From contig JBOGDF010000194.1 of the NCBI GenBank assembly GCA_050701635.1, forward strand, positions 1-10,587: a stretch of DNA of 10,587 bases. The letters are read 5' to 3'. The position numbers were made by a program, and so were the translations under genes. Below, one piece after another: positions 1 to 4,475 of this stretch. Under the pieces are notes generated by a model. The model was given only the letters and a program-made list of their open reading frames with translations. It searched no databases and was not told the origin of the DNA. Source of the DNA: WHSM01 sp050701635 (GTDB taxonomy: Bacteria > Actinomycetota > Actinomycetes > Mycobacteriales > Micromonosporaceae). How positions within the stretch are numbered: position 1 is the first letter of the stretch; every line of letters starts with the position of its first letter.

Positions 1-131
1 AGGTCGAGGTCACCGCCGAGGCTGGCCGCCACCCCGCCGAGCACCCGCGCCCACTCCGTCCGGTGCGCCCGCTCCACCGCGGCGAGCACGCCGTCGGCGG
101 CCCCGTCGGCGGGCGGCTCGGCGTGGGACAA
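1..131 (-). CDS. ECF RNA polymerase sigma factor, N-terminal fragment (ECF42-like, DGPF-linked)
   Basis: Only the first 43 codons are inside the window; the gene continues past position 1. It would direct RNA polymerase to a small regulon. The visible residues include the stretch AVERAHRTEWARVLGGVA followed by GGDLDL, the typical opening of sigma region 2 in DGPF-linked sigma factors (family recognition from memory). The start is probably TTG at 131-129, because an in-frame stop (the TGA of the upstream DGPF gene, 137-135) lies just before it and no ATG is available nearby. An internal GTG further down is possible but would cut into the conserved region. It lies 3 bases after the DGPF gene on the same strand, so the two are almost certainly co-transcribed. 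No clear Shine-Dalgarno sequence precedes it, consistent with translational coupling. Region 4 and the long C-terminal extension usual in this group cannot be seen. Confidence 0.8.
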   Translation of the reverse strand, partial: MSHAEPPADGAADGVLAAVERAHRTEWARVLGGVAASLGGDLD

Positions 132-134
132 CTG

Positions 135-506
135 TCAGGCCTTGTCGGTCGACCAGGGGGCGGGTGCGGTGAAGTCGACGCAGGGCCGCACCTCGACCGC
201 GCCAACCTGGGCGCCCGGGCAGGCCGACGCCAGCTCGATCGCGGTGTCCAGGTCGGGCGCGTCGATCAGGTAGAACCCGCCCAGCACCTCCTTGGTCTCC
301 ATGAACGGCCCATCGGTGGTCAGCGTCTTGCCGTCGGCGACCCGGATCGTGGTGGCGGTGCTGCTGGGGTGCAGCGCCTCGCCACCGGCCATCGCGCCGC
401 GGCTGGTCAACAGCTCCCCGTACGCGTTGTACGCGTCGGACATCCCCTGGTCGGGGCCGGGCGTCAGGTTCTCTTCGCCGTAGATCAGAACCGCGTAGCG
501 TGCCAT
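135..506 (-). CDS. YCII/DGPF-domain protein
   Basis: A 123-residue YCII-related (DGPF) protein. It opens with MARYAVLIYGEE and carries the family's namesake signature at residues 65-68 (DGPF), extended as DGPFMETKEVLGGFYLID; length is normal for the family. The fold is a small ferredoxin-like alpha/beta domain. The biochemical role is not settled in the family; these proteins are known mainly as genomic partners of ECF42 sigma factors and are often targets of that sigma. The start ATG at 506 is supported by a GAGGAG sequence (513-518) spaced 6 bases upstream. The gene directly precedes the partial sigma gene with only a 3-base gap, giving the classic ECF42 pair. A 112-base gap separates it from the FAD oxidoreductase gene upstream on the same strand, so it may have its own promoter. 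Family assignment is firm; function is open. Confidence 0.93.
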   Translation of the reverse strand: MARYAVLIYGEENLTPGPDQGMSDAYNAYGELLTSRGAMAGGEALHPSSTATTIRVADGKTLTTDGPFMETKEVLGGFYLIDAPDLDTAIELASACPGAQVGAVEVRPCVDFTAPAPWSTDKA

Positions 507-618
507 CGTCTGCTCCTCAGTGGTATCGCCGGACCCGATGTCCAGCTTTCATCAGCTCCACGGTCGGGCGGCCCGGTTGAGGACACCTCCGCAGAAGAAT
601 TTTCCGGGGGTACGGGTT

Positions 619-1869
619 TCAGCCGCCGCCCGGGAACCGTCCCGGGGCCAGTACGCCGGCCGGGTCGTACTCCCGTTTCACGTGGTGCCACGACTCCGGG
701 TCGGGCAGCGGGCCCCACATGTCGACCGCTTTGCGTACCGCCGGCGGGGCATCCAGCACCACGCAGGTGCCGTCCCGTGCGATCAGGGTCTGCCGTACGC
801 CCTCCAGCAGCCGCGCCACCCGAGCCGGCTCGGTGTCGCCGGGCAGCCCGGCGTACATCACCGCGACCCCCGGCGACCAGCGGGTACGGATCGGGGTCTC
901 GCCGGCGGCGTCCCGCACGATGTAGCCCGCCGAGTAGAGCTGGCTGGGCGGGGTGGTGATCCGCAGCGCGATGTCGTCGGGCCCGAACGGGTAGCGCCGC
1001 CACCACGGCGGCGGCCGCGGATAGACCACGATCCCGCCGTCCTCGTCGGCCAGCTCCGCGCATAGCCGCGGCAGCCGCTCCGCGATCGCCGCCGCCTCCC
1101 CCTCCAGCAGCACGCCGATCAGGTCCGGCCCCTCGTCCGGCCCGTACGGGTTGTGCACCTCGACCGCCGCCACCTCGCGGTACCGCGAGATCACGCCGGC
1201 CAGCAGCCGTACCTCGGCGGGGCTGGCGACCGGGCGTACCACCCAGCGGCGTACCGCCGGGACCGGGTGCAGCGCCACGGTGGCCTCGGTGATCACGCCG
1301 AGCGCACCGAAGCCGCCCGCCACCACCTCGGAGAACCCGTCTCCGCCGGTACGTCTCACCGTGCCGTCGCCGCGTACCACCACCAGCTCGCGGACCAGCG
1401 CCGCGGTGCCGCCGTACCGCAGCCGCAGCGGTCCCTCGACGCCGGTGGCGATCGCGCCGCCCAGGGTGGCGGGGCCGGGCGGGTCCAGCGCGAGCCGCTG
1501 CCCACTGCCGGCGAAGCTCTGTCCCAGCCGGTCCAGCCGGCTGCCGGCGCCCACCACGGCGGTCCCGCCCGGTACGTCATGCGAGATCACGCCCGCCAGC
1601 CCCGAGGTGTCCACCACGAGGTCGACCGCGTCCGGCGCAGGGGCCCAGCTCAGGCGGTGTCCGGTGCCGCGTACCACGCAGGAGAGGTGGGCTTCGGCGG
1701 CGTACCGCAGCAGCTCGGCGACCTGGTCTGTCCGCTGGGGCGTCACCACCCAACTGGGCCGGTGCCTGAACACCGCGTCCGCCGGAGTGCCCTGGCGCGC
1801 CGCGTCGGCGCCGCAGATCGCGCGCAGTCGGGCCAGCGCGGTCGTCCGGTGCCCCGGTGGGGTGGTCAT
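619..1869 (-). CDS. FAD-binding oxidoreductase, PCMH type (GlcE-like)
   Basis: A 416-residue flavoprotein with a PCMH-type FAD-binding domain, probably cytosolic. Residues about 35-205 form that domain: a phosphate-binding-like segment VVRGTGHRLSW (65-75), then PPGPATLGGAIATGVEGPLR (130-149) and SEVVAGGFGALGVITEATV (180-198), which match the pattern of glycolate oxidase subunit GlcE and relatives. The end, EYDPAGVLAPGRFPGG, is the usual C-terminus of that group. The physiological substrate cannot be read from sequence. GlcE normally works with GlcD and GlcF, and neither is present here, so a stand-alone alpha-hydroxyacid or alcohol oxidase role is possible. The same frame stays open far upstream, to 2925, but the homology begins near the ATG at 1869, which has GGGAG 7 bases upstream (1877-1881); the upstream part is antisense to real genes. 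A perfect 7-bp hairpin (629-646) lies in the last codons. Confidence 0.88.
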   Translation of the reverse strand: MTTPPGHRTTALARLRAICGADAARQGTPADAVFRHRPSWVVTPQRTDQVAELLRYAAEAHLSCVVRGTGHRLSWAPAPDAVDLVVDTSGLAGVISHDVPGGTAVVGAGSRLDRLGQSFAGSGQRLALDPPGPATLGGAIATGVEGPLRLRYGGTAALVRELVVVRGDGTVRRTGGDGFSEVVAGGFGALGVITEATVALHPVPAVRRWVVRPVASPAEVRLLAGVISRYREVAAVEVHNPYGPDEGPDLIGVLLEGEAAAIAERLPRLCAELADEDGGIVVYPRPPPWWRRYPFGPDDIALRITTPPSQLYSAGYIVRDAAGETPIRTRWSPGVAVMYAGLPGDTEPARVARLLEGVRQTLIARDGTCVVLDAPPAVRKAVDMWGPLPDPESWHHVKREYDPAGVLAPGRFPGGG

Positions 1870-1876
1870 CGAGACG

Positions 1877-1881
1877 CTCCC
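1877..1881 (-). promoter_or_regulatory. Ribosome binding site deciding the start of the FAD oxidoreductase
   Basis: GGGAG on the minus strand, 7 bases before the ATG at 1869. It selects this ATG over the many in-frame codons of the open frame that continues upstream to 2925. Confidence 0.6.
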
Positions 1882-2002
1882 AGGAGTGTGACCGCAACAG
1901 TACGACCATTCACTCTTTCGGGTACCGGCCGTTCCGCCAATCGGCGGTGCCGCGCCGCCGGCGGATCGGGCCTCAGAACGGGCTGGCGGCGCGCCGGCGC
2001 AG

Positions 2003-2028
2003 GTGTGAGCGGCCCACCACGGGGGTAT
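2003..2028 (+). promoter_or_regulatory. Candidate sigma-B-like promoter for the membrane protein operon
   Basis: GTGT at 2003-2006, a 16-base spacer, then GGGTAT at 2023-2028. This fits the GNNT-N14-16-GGGTAY pattern known for stress sigma factors of the Streptomyces sigma-B group. A second, overlapping match uses GTAT (2025-2028), 14 bases, and GGGTAC (2043-2048). GGTAC is very common in this genome, so the second match is weaker. The promoter call is inference from pattern only. Confidence 0.35.
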
Positions 2029-2097
2029 GGACACCGATGTCTGGGTACCACCCCGGAAGTAGCGGCGTGCGGAACCACACACCCGTACGCGAGAACC

Positions 2098-2104
2098 AGG
2101 AGGT
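2098..2104 (+). promoter_or_regulatory. Ribosome binding site for the proline-rich membrane protein
   Basis: AGGAGGT, a near-perfect Shine-Dalgarno match, 6 bases upstream of the GTG at 2111. It fixes a GTG start; a GTG at 2106 runs at once into a stop. Confidence 0.8.
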
Positions 2105-2110
2105 AGTGCT

Positions 2111-2860
2111 GTGACCGACCCACGGATCGGACCCGTGGCCGACCGGGACAACCCACCGAGGCCGGTGGACGAGCCCGTCGCGCCGTCGGCACCAGCCAAC
2201 GTCCCGCCGCCCACTCCGGTGGAGCGGACCGCACCGCCGCCGACTCCGATGGAGACGGAGCGGACCGCGATGCCGCCGCCGACTCCGGTGGAGCAGGGCA
2301 GGCCGGTCGCCGGCACCGCACCGGTAGCGCCGAACGAAGCACCCGCGACGCCGTGGACCGCACCACCCGGCGACCCCAACGCGCCCACCGCACCACCGGT
2401 ACGGGAGCGCACGGACTGGGACGCCCGCGACCGGCGCGACGAGACGCCGCGCCATGCCGCGGGCCGCGGTGACGAGCGGCTGATCGGGGAGGACGAGCGG
2501 CTCGCCGTCGGTGAGCCGGACGTCGATCTGCGCAGTGCCAGAGTGAGCTGGATGGCGGTCATCGGGCTGCTGCTCGGTGTGGTCGGCGTACTGGGTGCGC
2601 TGACCGCGGAGCTGCAGCCGGTCGCTGGGGTGATCGGCGTGGTGGGCCTGCTGTTCGCGATCGCCGGGCTGTACGCCACGCGGCACCGGCTGCTGGCCAG
2701 CAGGCCGCTGGCGGTCCTGGCGGTGCTGGTCTGCCTGGGCGCGGTGGCGCTGGTCGTGGTGGCGTACACCGGGCAGTTCGACTGGCTGGACCGTACCGAC
2801 CAGGTCGGCTGGCTGCGGCAGTGGCTGGACGACCGGATTCCTGGACTCGCTAGCTGGTAA
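2111..2860 (+). CDS. Proline-rich N-terminal, three-segment membrane protein
   Basis: A 249-residue protein I do not recognise as a named family. Residues 1-140 are hydrophilic, rich in Pro, Ala, Thr and charged residues, and probably disordered and cytoplasmic. They include an imperfect repeat in which PPPTP occurs at 32-36, 42-46 and 55-59, each followed by Val/Met-Glu. Three hydrophobic segments follow, roughly 146-165, 170-189 and 199-219, joined by short loops (one with RHR at 191-193). A 30-residue tail rich in Trp and Asp ends GLASW. Long Pro-rich cytoplasmic domains on small actinobacterial membrane proteins often act as tethers or protein-interaction arms, but no function can be assigned here. 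The GTG start is supported by AGGAGGT 6 bases upstream. The next gene begins 64 bases downstream on the same strand with no terminator between, so the two likely share a transcript. Confidence 0.85.
   Translation: MTDPRIGPVADRDNPPRPVDEPVAPSAPANVPPPTPVERTAPPPTPMETERTAMPPPTPVEQGRPVAGTAPVAPNEAPATPWTAPPGDPNAPTAPPVRERTDWDARDRRDETPRHAAGRGDERLIGEDERLAVGEPDVDLRSARVSWMAVIGLLLGVVGVLGALTAELQPVAGVIGVVGLLFAIAGLYATRHRLLASRPLAVLAVLVCLGAVALVVVAYTGQFDWLDRTDQVGWLRQWLDDRIPGLASW
2201..2296 (+). repeat. In-frame imperfect repeat coding for PPPTP(V/M)E units
   Basis: Three imperfect copies of a unit centred on CCGCC(G/C)ACTCCG(G/A)TGGAG encode residues about 31-62 of the proline-rich protein. The first two copies start 30 bases apart and the third 39 bases later, the extra bases encoding inserted residues. 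The repeat keeps frame and probably arose by slippage within the disordered arm. Confidence 0.7.
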
Positions 2861-2913
2861 TCGGAGGCACCGGCCGGACGGCTGCGACTGAACAACCGAT
2901 CGGCCACAAACCC

Positions 2914-2919
2914 GGGAGG
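2914..2919 (+). promoter_or_regulatory. Ribosome binding site for the MscS-related membrane protein
   Basis: GGGAGG lies 5 bases before the ATG at 2925 and supports that start. Confidence 0.7.
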
Positions 2920-2924
2920 GTGCA

Positions 2925-3800
2925 ATGGAGTTTCTCAACAACGCGCTAGAGCGTGTGGTGGCGGTAGCCCCGAAGATGCTGCTGTTCCTGGTCATCCTGG
3001 TGATCGGTTGGATCGTGGCGAAGCTGCTGCTCAACGTGGTCGCCAGGCTGCTCAACCGGGTCGGATTCGACCGGGCCGCCGAGCGCGGCGGGATCCGTCG
3101 CTGGACCGGCACGTATGAGCCGAGTCAGCTCACCGCGAAGCTCGTGTACTACGCGGTGCTGCTGTTCACGCTGCAGTTGGCGTTCGGCGTGTTCGGGTCG
3201 AACCCGGTCAGCAGGCTGATCGACGACATCGTGGCGTTCCTGCCCGCGGCCTTCGTAGCGGTGATCATCGTCGTGATCGCGGCGGCGGTGGCCAACGCGG
3301 TGAAGGACGTCATCACCGGGGCGCTCGGCGGCCTGTCATACAGCCGGATCCTCGGCACCATCGCGCAGGTGTTCATCCTGGCGCTCGGTGTCATCGCGGC
3401 GCTGAACCAGGTCGGGATCGCCACCACGGTGACCACCCCGGTGCTGATCGCGATCCTCGCCACCGTCGGCGGCGTGATCGTGGTGGGAGCCGGTGGCGGC
3501 CTGATCCAGCCGATGCGGGACCGCTGGGAGCGCTGGCTGGCGCGCGGCGAAGCCGAGATGGGCGTCGTACGGTCGCAGCTGGACCAGGGCACCACCCCGG
3601 CGCCCGCTGCCGGGCAGCCGCAGCCCACGTACGCCGGTCAGGGCACCGCGGCGGCGGTCGACCCGTCCCACCCGCGGGCGGCCACGCCGGGCACCACGGC
3701 GGCCGGCACCGCGACGCCGGGTACCTCGGAGGAGACCACCCAGCAGATGCCGGCACAACCGGGTGGCACCCAGGTGTACCCCGGTCACCGCGGCACCTGA
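2925..3800 (+). CDS. Conserved-TM-helix membrane protein related to mechanosensitive channels (MscS/CmpX-like)
   Basis: A 291-residue integral membrane protein with five predicted hydrophobic segments at about 16-38, 73-92, 104-126, 143-165 and 172-195. Segment pairs carry the repeated pattern of a Gly-containing helix followed by KLL..VVARLLNRVGFD (about 33-49), and the third to fifth segments contain AVANAVKDVITGALGG (121-136), both typical of the conserved-TM-helix proteins grouped with small-conductance mechanosensitive channels such as CmpX. A full MscS beta domain is not seen, so whether it gates ions is uncertain. From about residue 222 the tail is rich in Thr, Pro, Gly, Ala and Gln and is probably a disordered cytoplasmic extension. 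ATG 2925 is preceded by GGGAGG. It follows the proline-rich membrane protein by 64 bases and is closed by a strong terminator, which suggests a two-gene envelope operon. Confidence 0.85.
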   Translation: MEFLNNALERVVAVAPKMLLFLVILVIGWIVAKLLLNVVARLLNRVGFDRAAERGGIRRWTGTYEPSQLTAKLVYYAVLLFTLQLAFGVFGSNPVSRLIDDIVAFLPAAFVAVIIVVIAAAVANAVKDVITGALGGLSYSRILGTIAQVFILALGVIAALNQVGIATTVTTPVLIAILATVGGVIVVGAGGGLIQPMRDRWERWLARGEAEMGVVRSQLDQGTTPAPAAGQPQPTYAGQGTAAAVDPSHPRAATPGTTAAGTATPGTSEETTQQMPAQPGGTQVYPGHRGT

Positions 3801-3820
3801 CAATCCGCGGCACCTGACAA
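3788..3820 (+). repeat. 16-base direct repeat in tandem across the stop codon
   Basis: CCGCGGCACCTGACAA occurs exactly twice, at 3788-3803 and 3805-3820, with one base between (period 17). The first copy contains the TGA stop of the MscS-related gene; the second places the same CACCTGA sequence in another frame downstream. It looks like a recent tandem duplication of the gene end. A regulatory role is possible but nothing shows it. Confidence 0.9.
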
Positions 3821-3833
3821 GACAAGAGGAACG

Positions 3834-3869
3834 GATCGTGGCGTCCCGCCGGCTCGGGGCGCCACGATC
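3834..3869 (+). terminator. Strong stem-loop terminator after the membrane operon
   Basis: GATCGTGGCG (3834-3843) pairs perfectly with CGCCACGATC (3860-3869), and the stem continues inward through TCCCG/CGGGG with one G-T pair, giving about 15 pairs and a 6-base loop. There is no T-run after it, as is usual for actinobacterial terminators. It stands 33 bases after the stop codon of the MscS-related gene and before the hemerythrin promoter. Confidence 0.75.
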
Positions 3870-3914
3870 TCGCGCGTACCGGCGGCCACCGGGTGCGGCG
3901 CCGGCGGGGCCAGG

Positions 3915-3939
3915 GTTACGGGCGGCGCGGCTCGGGTAA
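3915..3939 (+). promoter_or_regulatory. Candidate sigma-B-like promoter for a leaderless hemerythrin mRNA
   Basis: GTTA (3915-3918), a 15-base spacer and GGGTAA (3934-3939) nearly match GNNT-N14-16-GGGTAY, with A in place of the final pyrimidine. The GTG start at 3949 is only 9 bases past the -10, about where transcription would begin, and no Shine-Dalgarno sequence is present. Promoter and start therefore fit a leaderless transcript. This is inference. Confidence 0.4.
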
Positions 3940-3948
3940 GCGTCAGGC

Positions 3949-4371
3949 GTGGAACCGGACCCGACGGACGGTCAGGACGTGATCGAGGCGCTGACCACGG
4001 ACCACCGCGAGATCGAGGCGATGCTCCGCGGTGGCGTCGACCCACGGCGTACCGGGGTGTTGGTAGCCACCCTGGTACGGCATGCCGTGGCCGAACAGGA
4101 GTACGTCTACCCCACCGTGGCCGACGCCGTGCCGGGCGGGGAACGGCTCGCCGACCGGGGCCGGGCGCAGCACGCCCAGCTGGACGAGACGATGCACCTG
4201 CTCACCACCACCGACCCCGCCGACCCCGCCTTCAGCCGGCTGGTGGACGCGCTGGCCGGGGAGGTACGCCGGCACTTCCGGTACGACGTCGCCGAGCTGT
4301 TCCCCACGCTGCGCCGCAGCTGTACGAAGACCGACCTGATCCGGCTCGGCGCCCACATATCACACCTGTGA
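3949..4371 (+). CDS. Hemerythrin-like (HHE domain) cation-binding protein
   Basis: A 140-residue cytosolic four-helix-bundle protein predicted to carry a non-heme di-iron centre that binds oxygen or senses redox or iron state. The expected ligand set is in place: H19 (in DHREIE), H45 and E49 (HAVAE, with a further E51), H75 (QHAQLDE), and H109 with D113 (HFRYD), where the last position is Asp instead of the more usual Glu. LFP at 117-119 closes helix four as in relatives. Length is slightly short but typical for stand-alone actinobacterial HHE proteins. The GTG at 3949 is the only start that keeps helix one; no Shine-Dalgarno sequence precedes it. The C-terminus ends HISHL, with H136 and H139 as additional histidines. 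It is separated from the upstream operon by a terminator. The stress or redox role is inferred. Confidence 0.9.
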   Translation: MEPDPTDGQDVIEALTTDHREIEAMLRGGVDPRRTGVLVATLVRHAVAEQEYVYPTVADAVPGGERLADRGRAQHAQLDETMHLLTTTDPADPAFSRLVDALAGEVRRHFRYDVAELFPTLRRSCTKTDLIRLGAHISHL

Positions 4372-4419
4372 ACGCGCTCGTGGCGCAGCTGTGAACTGGT
4401 ACATGTCGCAGTTGTGAAC
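4351..4419 (+). repeat. Three direct repeats with an exact 23-base period
   Basis: TGTGAAC recurs at 4367-4373, 4390-4396 and 4413-4419, exactly 23 bases apart. Each is the end of a 23-base unit with further shared bases (C at unit position 6, T at 8, C at 11, CA at 13-14). Copies two and three share CGCAG(C/T)TGTGAAC. The first copy covers the hemerythrin stop codon and the last ends 51 bases before the ATG, or 63 before the alternative GTG, of the phosphatase gene. The spacing, near two helical turns, and the position suggest an operator bound by several protein subunits in head-to-tail order. Confidence 0.7.
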
Positions 4420-4469
4420 AATGGGGCAATCCAGCCCGCCGAGCTCACCCAGGACACCGTTTGAGCGGC

Positions 4470-4475
4470 TATGGT
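4470..4475 (+). promoter_or_regulatory. Possible -10 element for a leaderless phosphatase mRNA
   Basis: TATGGT fits the actinobacterial TANNNT -10. It is followed by 7 bases and then an in-frame GTG at 4483, the geometry of a leaderless start. No good -35 is present at 17-18 bases. If real, it overlaps the ATG at 4471, and the protein would then start at GTG 4483, four residues shorter. Confidence 0.3.

Larger units (their letters stand above)
1870..2110. other. Divergent intergenic region, 241 bases
   Basis: The region separates the minus-strand FAD oxidoreductase from the plus-strand proline-rich membrane protein and should hold both promoters. For the plus-strand gene, sigma-B-like candidates are described separately. 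For the minus-strand gene I see a possible -10 (TACTGT on the minus strand, about 25 bases before its ATG) but no acceptable -35. Short GC-rich inverted repeats occur around 1936-1966, including CCGCC-AATC-GGCGG, which could be operator half-sites or simple base-composition effects. I see no small gene here with credible codon use. Confidence 0.5.

Noticed and set aside
507..618. ECF42-type promoter before the DGPF gene
   Set aside because: On the minus strand TGTCCT with a downstream CGAC is loosely like the TGTCGA/CG(A/T)C pattern, but bases and spacing fit too poorly to annotate.
1920..1925. GGGTAC as another sigma-B-like -10
   Set aside because: There is no matching -35 at the right distance, and GGTAC is very common in this DNA.
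1153..2106. Long plus-strand open frames opposite the FAD oxidoreductase
   Set aside because: They are antisense to a gene with clear family motifs; composition is Arg/Gly/Pro-rich and typical of spurious frames in GC-rich DNA.
1870..2925. Minus-strand upstream continuation of the FAD oxidoreductase frame (total 768 codons)
   Set aside because: It is low-complexity Ser/Gly/Thr-rich translation, antisense to the well-supported proline-rich membrane protein, and the flavoprotein homology starts at the ATG at 1869 with its own ribosome binding site.
4351..4419. CRISPR-like array reading of the 23-base repeats
   Set aside because: Only three units, conserved mainly over seven bases, no spacers of uniform length distinct from the repeat and no cas genes.
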